In this document: piece by piece, positions 8,956 to 18,054 of the stretch
Numbering within the stretch: the stretch's first letter is position 1
Layout of the letters: each line of letters begins with the position of its first letter
Assembly: GCA_023398375.1 (NCBI GenBank)
Contig: JAEWSH010000051.1
Span: 310,001-374,000 of the forward strand
Source: Bacillota bacterium
GTDB lineage: Bacteria; Bacillota; Clostridia; Lachnospirales; Lachnospiraceae
Length of the DNA: 64,000 nucleotides
Direction of reading: 5' to 3'
Notes under the pieces: model-generated
The model's input: the letters and a program-made list of their open reading frames with translations, nothing else
What the model was told of the DNA's origin: nothing
The model's database searches: none
Translations under genes and position numbers: made by a program

Positions 8956-9798
8956 ATGCAGAAAACACTAAAAAAATATTTTGCAGTTTTTACGTTGCCA
9001 ACTTTACTGGCATTTTGTCTTGCATTCGTAGTTCCTTTTGTAATGGGACTATATTTATCTTTTTGCAAATTTACTACAGTAACGAATGCAACCTTTATAG
9101 GATTTAAGAATTACATAAAAGTTTTTGCAGAACCAGATTTTTTAAATGCCATGATTTTTACCATGAAATTTGCAATTATCGCAATTGTTACAATTAATAT
9201 TTTTGCATTTTCACTTTCTTTATTATTAACCAGAAAAGTCAAAGGTACGAACCTTTTTAGAACAGTATTCTTTATGCCTAATTTGATCGGTGGTATTATT
9301 TTAGGTTATATCTGGCAATCAATGATTAATGCAATATTAGTAAAGTATGAAACCACATTAGTGGCAAATGCAACATTTGGATTCTGGGGATTGGTAGTAT
9401 TAATGAACTGGCAGCTGATTGGATATATGATGATTATTTATATCGCAGGATTGCAAAATGTACCGACAGACTTACTTGAAGCAGCTGAAATTGATGGAGC
9501 TACAAACTGGCAGACTTTAGTAAAAGTAAAAATCCCCATGGTAATGCCTTCCATTTCCATTTGTTTATTTTTAACATTATCAAACTGCTTTAAATTATTT
9601 GATCAGAATCTGGCATTAACAGCGGGCGCACCATCTAAGAAAACAACTATGATGGCACTTGACATTTATAATACATTTTATGGAAGAGCAGGATTTGAAG
9701 GTGTAGGTCAGGCAAAGGCTGTCATGTTCTTTATTCTTGTTGCCACAATTGCGATTTCCCAATTGGCTGCAACAAGAAGTAAGGAGGTAGAACAATAG
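8956..9798 (+). CDS. Sugar ABC transporter permease (MalF/MsmF type)
   Basis: A 280-residue inner-membrane permease with about six transmembrane helices, one of the two channel subunits of the importer. The EAA loop that docks the ATPase is visible as EAAEIDGATNWQTLVKVKIPM (around residues 175-195). The gene starts with an ATG at 8956 after a GGAG site, and its stop overlaps the start of the next permease by one base (TAGTG), so the two are translationally coupled. Confidence 0.9.
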   Translation: MQKTLKKYFAVFTLPTLLAFCLAFVVPFVMGLYLSFCKFTTVTNATFIGFKNYIKVFAEPDFLNAMIFTMKFAIIAIVTINIFAFSLSLLLTRKVKGTNLFRTVFFMPNLIGGIILGYIWQSMINAILVKYETTLVANATFGFWGLVVLMNWQLIGYMMIIYIAGLQNVPTDLLEAAEIDGATNWQTLVKVKIPMVMPSISICLFLTLSNCFKLFDQNLALTAGAPSKKTTMMALDIYNTFYGRAGFEGVGQAKAVMFFILVATIAISQLAATRSKEVEQ

Positions 9799-10646
9799 TG
9801 AAAGCAAAACAAAATACAAAAGCATCTGATAGGATGATATTTATTTTTTTATGTGCTTTGGTTGTTATATTTATGGTACCGATCCTCTTTATCATTTTGA
9901 ATTCTTTTAAAGGAAAACTTTATATCAGTGATAATCCTTTTGCATTCCCGACAGCAGAAACATTTGCAAAGTTGACCAATTATACAAATGGTATTCAAAA
10001 GACCAATTTCTTTTCCGCATTTGGCTGGTCTTTGTTTATCACAGTATTTTCAGTGCTTGCGATTCTTCTTTTTACATCTATGACAGCTTATTACATCACT
10101 AGAGTAAAATCGAGAGTCACAACAGCCATATATTACATGTTTGCTTTTTCCATGATCGTACCATTCCAGATGGTAATGTTTACAATGTCTAAATTAGCCA
10201 ACTCATTACACTTAAATAATCCATGGGGCATGGTACTTCTTTACCTTGGGTTTGGTGCAGGGCTCTCGGTATTTATGTTCAGCGGTTTTATAAAATCAAT
10301 CCCGCTTGAAATCGAAGAAGCGGCAATGATTGATGGATGTACACCCTTGCAGACATTCTTCGGTGTGGTAATGCCAATTTTAAAACCAACGGCAATTACG
10401 GTTGCGATCTTAAACGCAATGTGGATATGGAATGATTATTTACTTCCATATTTAGTAATTGGTGTCAGTACAGATTACAAGACCATTCCGGTTGTAGTGC
10501 AGTACCTGGTGGGGTCTTACGGTGCAAAGGATATGGGTGCTATGATGGCATTATTAGTATTAGCAATTATACCGATTGTAGTTTTCTACCTGACATGTCA
10601 GAAGTATATTATTGAAGGTGTTGTCGCAGGAGCGGTAAAAGGCTGA
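9798..10646 (+). CDS. Sugar ABC transporter permease (MalG/MsmG type)
   Basis: A 282-residue permease, the second channel subunit. The EAA loop appears as EEAAMIDGCTPLQTFFGVVMPI, and about six hydrophobic segments are present. Translation begins at a GTG (9798) overlapping the previous stop, with AAGGAGG at 9781-9787. It completes the membrane part of the importer whose binding protein is at 7409-8809. Confidence 0.9.
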   Translation: MKAKQNTKASDRMIFIFLCALVVIFMVPILFIILNSFKGKLYISDNPFAFPTAETFAKLTNYTNGIQKTNFFSAFGWSLFITVFSVLAILLFTSMTAYYITRVKSRVTTAIYYMFAFSMIVPFQMVMFTMSKLANSLHLNNPWGMVLLYLGFGAGLSVFMFSGFIKSIPLEIEEAAMIDGCTPLQTFFGVVMPILKPTAITVAILNAMWIWNDYLLPYLVIGVSTDYKTIPVVVQYLVGSYGAKDMGAMMALLVLAIIPIVVFYLTCQKYIIEGVVAGAVKG

Positions 10647-10684
10647 TGGTGCGAAGTAGCAGTTCAGTCATGAATACAGTGAGG

Positions 10685-10715
10685 CGTTTTTTATAAGCGT
10701 TGGTCATAAAAAACG
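10685..10715. repeat. Perfect 10-bp inverted repeat upstream of malQ
   Basis: CGTTTTTTAT and ATAAAAAACG form perfect arms around an 11-base loop in the 180-bp gap between the permease and malQ. It may be a weak terminator or processing site; the rest of the gap shows no gene. Confidence 0.5.
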
Positions 10716-10825
10716 AGTTCTTTACGCGCGAAATTATGCGGAATGCATGATTTTTGTGCATAACTGTTGCTATGAAGCCGTAAGGCTGAATAGTAACGCT
10801 GCGAAAGCGGCAGATGGGAGCGAGC

Positions 10826-12325
10826 ATGAGAAGAAGTGGCATATTATTACCGGTTTCAAGCCTGCCGTCACAATATGGAATTGGCAGTTTTTCTAAAGAG
10901 GCATATCATTTTATAGATTTTTTATATGAGTCTGGTCAGACTTACTGGCAGATACTTCCTTTAGGACCAACAGGATATGGAGATTCTCCCTACCAGTCAT
11001 TTTCTACTTTTGCGGGTAATCCTTATTATATTGATCTCGATACACTTGTAAATAAAGGGTATATAAAAGCAGAAGACTGTTATGATTATAATTTTGGAAA
11101 TGATAAATTTAAAGTTGATTATGAGAAGATATACTTATCAAGATTTAAAATATTGTATCAGGCATATGAGAAGAGTGAGATAGGAAAAAGACTGGAATTC
11201 CAGGCATTTATAAAAAAGAACCAATATTGGTTAGATGATTATGCGCTCTACATGGCGGTTAAGAAATCATTTAATGGGAAAAGTTTTGTAGAATGGGATG
11301 AAAACATTAAGAAACGTAAACCGGAAGCAATGCGTGCCTACAAAGAAAAGTACGCAAAAGAAATAGAATTTTATCAGTTCCAACAGTATGAGTTCTCCGT
11401 ACAGTGGTCAAAATTAAAGCAGTATGCGAATCAAAAACATATAGAGATAATTGGAGATATCCCGATTTATGTGGCATTCGACAGTGCAGATACATGGGCC
11501 AACCCCGATCTCTTTCAGCTTGATAAGGAATGTAAACCGATTGCTGTGGCGGGATGTCCACCGGACGCATTTTCAGAAACGGGACAGTTATGGGGAAATC
11601 CATTATATAACTGGTCATACCACAAAAAAACAAATTATGCATGGTGGATGCAGCGCATCGCATACTGTTATGAACTTTATGATATTGTCCGTATTGATCA
11701 CTTTAGAGGTTTTGATGAATATTATGCAATTCCATATGGCAGTGTAACTGCTGAACATGGAAGATGGGAAACGGGCCCAGGTTATGATATTTTTAAGACC
11801 ATGAAGGAAACAATAGGTGAAAAACGTGTCATTGCCGAAGATCTTGGCTTTTTGACTAAAAGCGTGATCGAACTGGTAAAGAAAACAGGATATCCTGGCA
11901 TGAAAATATTGCAGTTTGCATTTGATTCGAGAGAAGAAAGTGATTATCTTCCGCATAATTATGTGAAGAACAGTATTGTATATACGGGAACGCATGATAA
12001 TGATACGACAGTCGGCTGGTATAAAAAATTAAATAAGCAAGATAAAAAATTTGCAAGGGATTATATGGATATAGCAGATGAAACTCCGGTTAAAGAAGCT
12101 GTATGGTCCTTTATTAGGGCAGCATTGTCGAGTGTATCAGATATGGCTATTATTCCAATGCAGGATTATTTGGAGTTAGATGAAACGGCAAGAATCAATA
12201 TACCGTCTACATTAGGTAATAATTGGAAATGGCGTATGAATACAACTGATATGAACAGTAAACTTGCCAAAAGAATAAAAAAATTGACAAAATTATACGG
12301 CAGAATGTATATTGTACGTGAATAG
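10826..12325 (+). CDS. malQ: 4-alpha-glucanotransferase (amylomaltase)
   Basis: MalQ (GH77) transfers alpha-1,4-glucan segments between malto-oligosaccharides in the cytoplasm. The product of about 499 residues matches the family length. Signatures include RRSGILLPVSSLPS at the N-terminus, the YWQILPLGPTGYGDSPYQSF segment, the nucleophile region VRIDHFRGFDEYYAIP, the acid/base region VIAEDLGFLT, and YTGTHDNDTT. The ATG at 10826 has GGGAG five bases upstream; another ATG lies at 10814. It follows the sugar importer and supports malto-oligosaccharides as the imported substrate. Confidence 0.95.
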   Translation: MRRSGILLPVSSLPSQYGIGSFSKEAYHFIDFLYESGQTYWQILPLGPTGYGDSPYQSFSTFAGNPYYIDLDTLVNKGYIKAEDCYDYNFGNDKFKVDYEKIYLSRFKILYQAYEKSEIGKRLEFQAFIKKNQYWLDDYALYMAVKKSFNGKSFVEWDENIKKRKPEAMRAYKEKYAKEIEFYQFQQYEFSVQWSKLKQYANQKHIEIIGDIPIYVAFDSADTWANPDLFQLDKECKPIAVAGCPPDAFSETGQLWGNPLYNWSYHKKTNYAWWMQRIAYCYELYDIVRIDHFRGFDEYYAIPYGSVTAEHGRWETGPGYDIFKTMKETIGEKRVIAEDLGFLTKSVIELVKKTGYPGMKILQFAFDSREESDYLPHNYVKNSIVYTGTHDNDTTVGWYKKLNKQDKKFARDYMDIADETPVKEAVWSFIRAALSSVSDMAIIPMQDYLELDETARINIPSTLGNNWKWRMNTTDMNSKLAKRIKKLTKLYGRMYIVRE

Positions 12326-12333
12326 GCAGAGTC

Positions 12334-12389
12334 AGATATAAAAATTAAGATTCGGATGCTTGCATCCGAAATCTTACATTTTTATATCT
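12334..12389 (+). terminator. Long bipartite hairpin after malQ
   Basis: The core TAAGATT-CGGATGC pairs with GCATCCG-AAATCTTA, and the flanks AGATATAAAAAT and ATTTTTATATCT also pair, giving a palindrome of about 56 bp. It is well placed to end the malQ transcript. Confidence 0.7.
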
Positions 12390-12407
12390 GAGGAGCAAAG
12401 CGACCGA

Positions 12408-12527
12408 GGAAAAGCGAAGCTTTTTCGAGGCTCTGCAGTAAGAAAATGGAAAAACGAAGCTTTTTCGAGGCTCTGCAGTAAGAAGATGGAAAAGCGAAGC
12501 TTTTTCGAGGCTCTGCTGTTGTAGAAA
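12408..12527. repeat. Three tandem 40-bp repeats between malQ and the LacI gene
   Basis: Units beginning at 12408, 12448 and 12488 share GGAAAAGCGAAGCTTTTTCG followed by AGGCTCTGC; the first two are nearly identical, the third diverges at its 3' end. Each unit holds the palindrome GAAAAGCGAAGCTTTTTC, so the leader of the regulator gene could fold into three successive hairpins. Confidence 0.8.
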
Positions 12528-12553
12528 AGAGAAATGTCGGCGAGGATCAAATA

Positions 12554-13582
12554 ATGGAAGAGATGACAATTAAGGATATTGCTAAATTATGTGGAGTTGG
12601 TATCAGTACGGTATCACGTGCGATCAATAATCATCCGGACATAAATCCGGAAACAAAAGAGATGATTATGAGTACCATCAAAGAAAATGGCTATATCCCA
12701 AATAACAGTGCAAGAAATCTGAAAAGAACCGAAGCAAAATCGATAGCAGTACTGGTAAAAGGCATGTCGAACTTATTCTTCACGACGATGATTAAGGTAA
12801 TGGAGGAAGAAATTAAGAAAAAAAAGTATTCTTTAGTTCTACATCATGTAGATTTTAACGAGGATGAAATAGATGTAGCATTACAATTGGTAAAGGAGAA
12901 GAGATTAGCCGGAATTATATTTCTGGGAGGGTATTTTCACCAGCATGAGAAACTTGAAAAACTGCAGGTGCCATATGTTCTCAGCACTGTAAGCGGACCG
13001 CCTGAAAATCTGAGCTTTAAGGAATATTCTTCTGTTGCTGTAGATGATGAGGCAGAAAGCTTTAAGATGGTCGAAAAATTAATTCAGCTTGGACATAAAA
13101 GAATTGCTATTCTTTCAGCTGTATCGGAAGATGAAAGCATTGGTAAATTGCGTCTTCTGGGCTATAAAAGGGCATTAAAGCAGTACCATATTCCTGTGGC
13201 AGAAAATCTGATAGTTCCGATGCGCGCAGACATGGAGCAATATTCTATGCAGAATGGATATACGGTAACAAAAACTCTGTTGGAATCCGGAGAAGCCTTC
13301 ACAGCACTATATGCCATATCAGATATGCTGGCTATCGGAGCCTGCAAAGCAATTATGGACAGTGGAAATCGAATTCCAGAGGATTATTCAGTTGCCGGAT
13401 TTGATGGGATTGAACTTGGAAAATTTTATAATCCATCTTTGACCACGATTAGACAACCAATAGAAGAGATGGCGAGGGCAACGGTAAAATTAATGTTTAA
13501 AGTGTTGTCTGACAGCAATGAGCACAGACATCAGATATTTTCAGCAGAACTGGTAGAAAGAGGTTCTACAAGAGCTATTTAG
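12554..13582 (+). CDS. LacI-family transcriptional regulator
   Basis: A 342-residue LacI/GalR-type regulator. The N-terminal helix-turn-helix and hinge are clear: TIKDIAKLCGVGISTVSRAIN (residues 5-25) and the hinge region NNSARNLKRTEAKSI. The rest is a periplasmic-binding-protein-like effector domain, with the usual VAGFDGIELGKF and TTIRQPIEEMA segments. Its position next to malQ and the sugar importer, and the tandem operators at 7248-7284, suggest it is the local maltose-type repressor. It starts at ATG 12554 (a second ATG is at 12563) with GAGG upstream, and is followed by a terminator. Confidence 0.9.
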   Translation: MEEMTIKDIAKLCGVGISTVSRAINNHPDINPETKEMIMSTIKENGYIPNNSARNLKRTEAKSIAVLVKGMSNLFFTTMIKVMEEEIKKKKYSLVLHHVDFNEDEIDVALQLVKEKRLAGIIFLGGYFHQHEKLEKLQVPYVLSTVSGPPENLSFKEYSSVAVDDEAESFKMVEKLIQLGHKRIAILSAVSEDESIGKLRLLGYKRALKQYHIPVAENLIVPMRADMEQYSMQNGYTVTKTLLESGEAFTALYAISDMLAIGACKAIMDSGNRIPEDYSVAGFDGIELGKFYNPSLTTIRQPIEEMARATVKLMFKVLSDSNEHRHQIFSAELVERGSTRAI

Positions 13583-13591
13583 ACAGATATA

Positions 13592-13626
13592 AAAAGTTCA
13601 TGAGTAAAAGTTCATGAACTTTTTTG
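13592..13626 (+). terminator. Terminator after the LacI gene
   Basis: A perfect 12-bp stem, AAAAGTTCATGA with TCATGAACTTTT around an 8-base loop, is followed by Ts. It separates the regulator from the convergent CYTH gene and may serve both directions. Confidence 0.8.
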
Positions 13627-13646
13627 ATTATGAGAGTTTCTATTCG

Positions 13647-14129
13647 TTACTCTTGATTGAAATTATGCTGGCTAAGACTGGAATTGTGATAGGCTTTGTC
13701 ATATGTGACATCTTCCAGAAACCAATCAGGAGCAACAAAAGCATTGGATTCTTCTTCACTGGTGAACTCTATTTCTGCAATTATCAAAGGTGCAAAAGGG
13801 GGTGCAAATACATCCAGTTCAATGGTAAGGGAAGAATTGGGAATATGATCACTTAATGGAATCAGATATCGTTTTTTGGATATGATATTGCCATCTGACT
13901 TAGAGATCAGATGCATATAGGATTCAGCAGTAAGCGGAAGATTGTATTCTTCACGCATCATCATACCGCTGCCTTTGTAAGTAAGATAGTAATCATTATC
14001 CTGTCGGCGGACACGGACAACAGGATTGGTATTAAGATAACCCTGTTCGATTATGTGAAATGGGTAAGAATCCAGATTTTCTGGTAATTTCTTAATCGTA
14101 TATTTTCGTTCTATTTCCATTGGTTTCAT
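13647..14129 (-). CDS. CYTH-domain protein (triphosphate tunnel metalloenzyme family)
   Basis: A 160-residue protein with the CYTH N-terminal motif EIERKY (residues 5-10, the ExExK metal/phosphate motif) and later charged strands such as VVRVRRQDNDYYLTYKG and EIEFTSEEESNAF. CYTH proteins form a beta tunnel that binds triphosphorylated or polyanionic substrates; bacterial members include inorganic triphosphatases. The exact substrate cannot be deduced. It is a single gene, convergent with the LacI gene and divergent from the DJ-1 gene. Confidence 0.82.
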   Translation of the reverse strand: MKPMEIERKYTIKKLPENLDSYPFHIIEQGYLNTNPVVRVRRQDNDYYLTYKGSGMMMREEYNLPLTAESYMHLISKSDGNIISKKRYLIPLSDHIPNSSLTIELDVFAPPFAPLIIAEIEFTSEEESNAFVAPDWFLEDVTYDKAYHNSSLSQHNFNQE

Positions 14130-14253
14130 AGATAGTCTCCTTTAGTTGCAATTCATTTCAACCTTATGATATTATAACACAAAGAGAACATTATTATTAT
14201 TTTTTTGAGAAAGGAAAATAGCGTTTGACCGAATGCTGCAGGGGTAAAAATAT

Positions 14254-14805
14254 ATGAGTAGAGCAGTTATTTTTCTGGCGCCTGGATTTGAAGAAATTGA
14301 GGCATTAACGGTAGTGGATCTGCTGAGAAGAGCAGACATTGAAATTGACATGATATCAATTTCTGAAGAACATCAGGTGACAGGATCACATGAAATTAAG
14401 GTCTTTGCGGATAAGACGTGGTCGGAGGTGATGTTTGAAAATGTGGATATGATGATCCTTCCAGGTGGAATGCCAGGTACTAAGAATCTTGAGGCGCATG
14501 AACCGTTATTACAGAAGATAAAAGAGTTTTATGAGAAAGGAAGATATATCAGTGCAATTTGTGCAGCACCAAGTATTTTAGGGCATCTCGGTATGTTAAA
14601 GGGTAGAAACGCATGCGCATTTCCTGATTATGAGAGTCACCTGGAGGGTGCGATTGTCACAAAGAATGAAGTGGAAGTATCTGATCATATCATAACATCA
14701 CGCGGAATGGGATGTGCTATTCCATTCGGACTTGCAGTTGTAGAGCGTTTTAAAGGAAAAGAAACAGCGGAAATGCTGAAAGAAAAAATTGTATTTAAAC
14801 GTTAA
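14254..14805 (+). CDS. DJ-1/PfpI family protein
   Basis: A 183-residue DJ-1 superfamily protein. The nucleophile elbow Cys lies in SAICAAPSILG (about residue 105), and the N-terminal FLAPGFEEIEALTVVDLLRRA carries the conserved Glu. Members act as deglycases, glyoxalase III enzymes or chaperones; the name ThiJ/YajL is often used, but the precise role is not evident here. A short AGGGG site precedes the ATG at 14254. It is monocistronic, ending upstream of the strong hairpin at 14915-14959. Confidence 0.85.
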   Translation: MSRAVIFLAPGFEEIEALTVVDLLRRADIEIDMISISEEHQVTGSHEIKVFADKTWSEVMFENVDMMILPGGMPGTKNLEAHEPLLQKIKEFYEKGRYISAICAAPSILGHLGMLKGRNACAFPDYESHLEGAIVTKNEVEVSDHIITSRGMGCAIPFGLAVVERFKGKETAEMLKEKIVFKR

Positions 14806-14914
14806 AAGAATTGAAAAAATTACCAACATAAATAATTCATTCTCGCTAATACTAACAACAAGATAAGTGATAGACAAAGTAATCACAAAATTCGGAAAGT
14901 TCTCATGGAAGAAT

Positions 14915-14959
14915 CTTTTAGGATAAGTGAAAACTAAGTTTTTCACTTATCCTAAAAAT
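14915..14959 (+). terminator. Long A/T-rich terminator hairpin
   Basis: TTTTAGGATAAGTGAAAA pairs with TTTTCACTTATCCTAAAA around a short loop, with Ts on either side. It can terminate in both directions and insulates the downstream spore-protein gene. Confidence 0.75.
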
Positions 14960-15006
14960 AGATAATAATAGGAAACTATTAACAGCATTAGCGGAGGTGA
15001 ATGAAT

Positions 15007-15210
15007 ATGGCAAATAGCAAATCTTCTAATAGAACAGAAGTGCCGGAAGCAAAAGCAGCTATGAATCGTTTCAAAACAGAAGTTGCATCAGAATTAGGTG
15101 TTAACTTAAAAGACGGCTACAATGGTGACTTGACTTCTAAGGAAGCAGGTTCCATCGGTGGAGAAATGGTAAGAAGAATGATCGCTCGTCAGGAAGAGCA
15201 AATGAAATAA
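15007..15210 (+). CDS. Alpha/beta-type small acid-soluble spore protein
   Basis: This 67-residue SASP coats and protects DNA in dormant spores. Family marks are EAKAAMNRFKTEVASELGV, which includes the germination-protease cleavage region, and the C-terminal GYNGDLTSKEAGSIGGEMVRRMI block that contacts DNA. The ATG at 15007 is seven bases from GGAGGTG; the ATG at 15001 is too close to it. As with other SASP genes, expression is expected in the forespore under sigma G, although no promoter was assigned. The gene marks the organism as a spore former. Confidence 0.95.
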   Translation: MANSKSSNRTEVPEAKAAMNRFKTEVASELGVNLKDGYNGDLTSKEAGSIGGEMVRRMIARQEEQMK

Positions 15211-15234
15211 GTGTAATTAACACACACTAATAAC

Positions 15235-15283
15235 AAAGAAATCCATCCCACTGCCTAAATGGCGTGGGATGGATTTCTTTTGT
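15235..15283 (+). terminator. Terminator after the SASP gene
   Basis: AAAGAAATCCATCCCAC pairs perfectly with GTGGGATGGATTTCTTT around a 12-base loop, followed by TTTG. It is a strong stem typical of short monocistronic messages. Confidence 0.85.
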
Positions 15284-15323
15284 GTAAAATAATAAACCAG
15301 TGATTCCTATAGAAGTCCATAAA

Positions 15324-15896
15324 TCAATCCAGTTCATTTTTTAATACATGCTTCAGTGGAAGCCAGATCAGCATGGCATAGACGCTTCCAATCATAGCAG
15401 TTGATAATTGTACAATTGAAAAAGTGATTTTTGCAGTTGCTAGAACTTTTGGAAGCATTTCAGGTTTTGGAAGTTTATCAACAACATTGCCACCAAAGGC
15501 AGGGATGAGAACTAAGGCAACCAGTACGCCCAGTACAAGTGCTTTCACAATAGAACCGAGCAACAGACCAGTTGCAAGATGATACTTGAATATCACTTTA
15601 TTTTGGAAGAAATAGGTAAAAAATACAATGACAAGATTACCTATCATGATAGTAGGAAACATCAGAGGAATCGCTGCCATTATAGGTGAACCTGTAAAGA
15701 AGAATGCAGTCACAGGTGCAATTACAGCAAGTAGGATTCCACTATAAAGTCCTGCACTAAGAACGGCCAGAATTAAAACAGCATTAGTGATAGGACCAGT
15801 AATATAGACGGATAAGTTTTTGAAATACTGACTGATAAGACAGATTGCCAGTAATAATGCAGTGATAGTAATTTGTTTTGTAGTTATTTTTTTCAT
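15324..15896 (-). CDS. ECF-type transporter S component
   Basis: The product (about 190 residues) is a hydrophobic protein with five or six membrane segments. The N-terminus KKITTKQITITALLLAICL and the segment SVYITGPITNAVLILAVLSAGLYSG resemble substrate-binding S components of energy-coupling-factor importers. The ligand is unknown. The ATG at 15896 has GGAGGTC directly upstream; a longer frame to 15914 is unlikely. No ECF ATPase or T component lies nearby, as expected for group II systems that share a common module. Confidence 0.75.
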   Translation of the reverse strand: MKKITTKQITITALLLAICLISQYFKNLSVYITGPITNAVLILAVLSAGLYSGILLAVIAPVTAFFFTGSPIMAAIPLMFPTIMIGNLVIVFFTYFFQNKVIFKYHLATGLLLGSIVKALVLGVLVALVLIPAFGGNVVDKLPKPEMLPKVLATAKITFSIVQLSTAMIGSVYAMLIWLPLKHVLKNELD

Positions 15897-15940
15897 AGAT
15901 GACCTCCAAATCATTCTTTATCAGGATGTAAGTCCTGAAA

Positions 15941-16186
15941 TTAAAATTTTGATTGCATGGCCTTTGCACTGATACCCTGAATTCTGCCAAGTTTACCTGA
16001 CAATGCACTTATCACATCCGGAGAAGCAGATATAATAATTGACATAATACGAATGGATTTTTCCTTATAAGGCAGGCCCATTCGCCCGATAATATAAGAT
16101 GCATATTCGTGAAGCAAATCATTTACTTGAGCGACAGCATTCTGATCAGATACAAAGATACCAATAATTGCAACTTTCTCTTCCAT
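15941..16186 (-). CDS. TM1266-family iron-only hydrogenase system regulator
   Basis: A small protein of 81 residues with an ACT-like fold. The sequence EEKVAIIGIFV, ASYIIGRMGLPYKEKSIRIMSIII and the ending GKLGRIQGISAKAMQSK match the TM1266 family, found beside maturation genes of [FeFe]-hydrogenase. The ATG at 16186 has an AAGAGG site; a longer reading to 16321 has no support. The hydrogenase genes themselves are not in this window. Confidence 0.85.
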   Translation of the reverse strand: MEEKVAIIGIFVSDQNAVAQVNDLLHEYASYIIGRMGLPYKEKSIRIMSIIISASPDVISALSGKLGRIQGISAKAMQSKF

Positions 16187-16636
16187 ACGATAATTCCTCT
16201 TTCTTCCATAAAAATAGCGAATCAGTAAGAATGTGCCAAGGCACATTCTCCGCGTCCCAGCGGCTTGCAAAGCAATTAGCTTCCTATGAATCAAAAAAAG
16301 TCTTTTTGGCAGACTGCTCAAAAAGACATCATAAATAAATATATGACATGTTCTTAACGTCAGGAAACCCTTAATGTCAGAAATATGCGTTTGAATGATC
16401 AGCTACTAAAAAGGAAAAAACCGTTTCAGCAGATTAACTTCATTATACAGAAGTATTAGAAAAAAAACAATCAAAATATTATGAAAGTAAAAGAAACGCT
16501 AGTATTTTCGCTATTCTTATGCTATAATCGTAAAATGACTGTGGGTATGCACGAGTATCTTAAGAAGTACTCTGCTGAGTAGTTCTTGACATAGAAGAAG
16601 AATCACAGAGTTAATATTAAGGAGGATGTAAATAAA
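16187..16636. other. 450-bp non-coding stretch with hairpins and the tig leader
   Basis: Two hairpins lie on the left: GAATGTGCC with GGCACATTC (16229-16248), and GTCTTTTTG with CAAAAAGAC (16300-16327), the latter followed by seven Ts when read on the minus strand. On the right an extended -10-like TGCTATAAT (about 16519-16527) and a dyad GAGTA..TACTC near 16550-16573 precede tig. No convincing small gene was found. Confidence 0.5.
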
Positions 16637-17923
16637 ATGAGTTTACAAGTAGAAAAATTAGAAAAGAACATGGCAAAGCTTACAATTGAAGTATCAGCTG
16701 AAGAATTAGAGAAAGCGATCAATGGAGCTTATCAGAAAAATAAAGGAAAAATCAGTCTTCCAGGTTTTCGTAAAGGGAAAGCACCTAAGCAGATGATTGA
16801 AAAAATGTACGGAAAAGAAATCTTTTATGAAGATGCAGCCAATGCACTGATTCCGGTTTCTTATTCTAAAGAACTGGAGGGTAGTGATTTAGATATCGTA
16901 TCTCAGCCCAAAATTGACGTTGCGCAATTAGAATCAGGAAAACCTTTCATTTTTACAGCAGAAGTGGCTTTAAAACCAGAAGTATCACTTGGAAAATACA
17001 AAGCTGTTAAAATTGATAAGATTGATGTAACAGTTACAGAGGAAGAAATAGCAGAAGCTTTTAATAAGGAAAGAGAAAATAGCGCGAGAACAGTTACCGT
17101 TGAAGATAGAGCCGTGAAAGATGGAGATATGACGGTAATTGACTTTGAAGGATTTGTTGATGGAGTTGCTTTTGATGGCGGAAAAGGGGACAATTATCCA
17201 TTGACAATTGGTTCGGGTTCATTCATTCCAGGGTTCGAAGAACAATTAGTTGGTGCCGAGATCGGAAAAGAAGTGGAAGTAAACGTGACCTTCCCGGAAG
17301 ATTATCAGGCAGAAGAATTAAAAGGTAAAGCTGCTGTATTTAAATGTACAGTTAAAGAAATTAAAGAAAAAGAACTTCCAGAACTGAATGATGAATTCGC
17401 AGGAGAGGTTTCAGAATTTGAGACATTAGCTGAGTACAAGGAAGACATTAAGAAAAAATTGGCGGAAAAGAAAGAAGCTGATGCGAAACGTGCCAAAGAA
17501 GATGCAGTTATTGAAGCAATCATAGAAGATGCTAAAATGGACATTCCGGAACCAATGCTTGCAACACAACAAAGACAAATGGTAGAAGATTTTGCACAAA
17601 GAATACAGCAACAGGGTTTAAGCATAGAACAATATTTTCAATTTACAGGACTGACACCAGAGAAATTTATGGAACAGACAAAGCCGCAGGCTGAAAAAAG
17701 AATCAAGTCAAGATTAGTACTTGAAGCAGTTGTAGCAGCGGAGAAAATCGAAGTGACTGACGAAGAATTTGATAAAGAATTAGAAAAAATGGCTTCTCAA
17801 TACCAGATGGATCTTGAAAAAATCAAGACCATGGTTGGAGAATACGAGGCAAAACAGATCAGAGAAGACATTGCAATTCAAAAAGCAGTTGAATTCGTAG
17901 TTAGTTCCGCAAAAGAAAAATAA
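16637..17923 (+). CDS. tig: Trigger factor (ribosome-bound chaperone, PPIase)
   Basis: Trigger factor binds the ribosome exit tunnel and helps nascent chains fold. The 428-residue product shows the ribosome-binding signature GFRKGKAPKQMIEKMYG (around residues 44-60), a central FKBP-type domain (DGDMTVIDFEGFVDG, GSGSFIPGFEEQLVG), and a Glu/Lys-rich helical C-terminal domain. A strong AAGGAGG precedes the ATG at 16637. It heads the protein quality-control cluster tig-clpP-clpX-lon, a common order in Firmicutes. Confidence 0.97.
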   Translation: MSLQVEKLEKNMAKLTIEVSAEELEKAINGAYQKNKGKISLPGFRKGKAPKQMIEKMYGKEIFYEDAANALIPVSYSKELEGSDLDIVSQPKIDVAQLESGKPFIFTAEVALKPEVSLGKYKAVKIDKIDVTVTEEEIAEAFNKERENSARTVTVEDRAVKDGDMTVIDFEGFVDGVAFDGGKGDNYPLTIGSGSFIPGFEEQLVGAEIGKEVEVNVTFPEDYQAEELKGKAAVFKCTVKEIKEKELPELNDEFAGEVSEFETLAEYKEDIKKKLAEKKEADAKRAKEDAVIEAIIEDAKMDIPEPMLATQQRQMVEDFAQRIQQQGLSIEQYFQFTGLTPEKFMEQTKPQAEKRIKSRLVLEAVVAAEKIEVTDEEFDKELEKMASQYQMDLEKIKTMVGEYEAKQIREDIAIQKAVEFVVSSAKEK

Positions 17924-18054
17924 GAATAAAGTATATTAAAAATCTATGAATTTATAATGCACTTGATTGTAAATAGATTTGTATTGCGTTATGATTATAT
18001 GCGAGTCCAGATGAAACAGATTGTTTGGAAATAGTTTTCTTAGGAGGAATTATA

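Noticed and set aside
12408..12527. Possible CRISPR array
   Set aside because: The 40-bp units are directly tandem with no spacers and there are no cas genes.
16300..16327. Copy of the 42229-42480 element ends
   Set aside because: AGACTGCTCAAAAAG is reminiscent of the element's terminal repeat but the match is short and it forms a simple hairpin, so no insertion is claimed.
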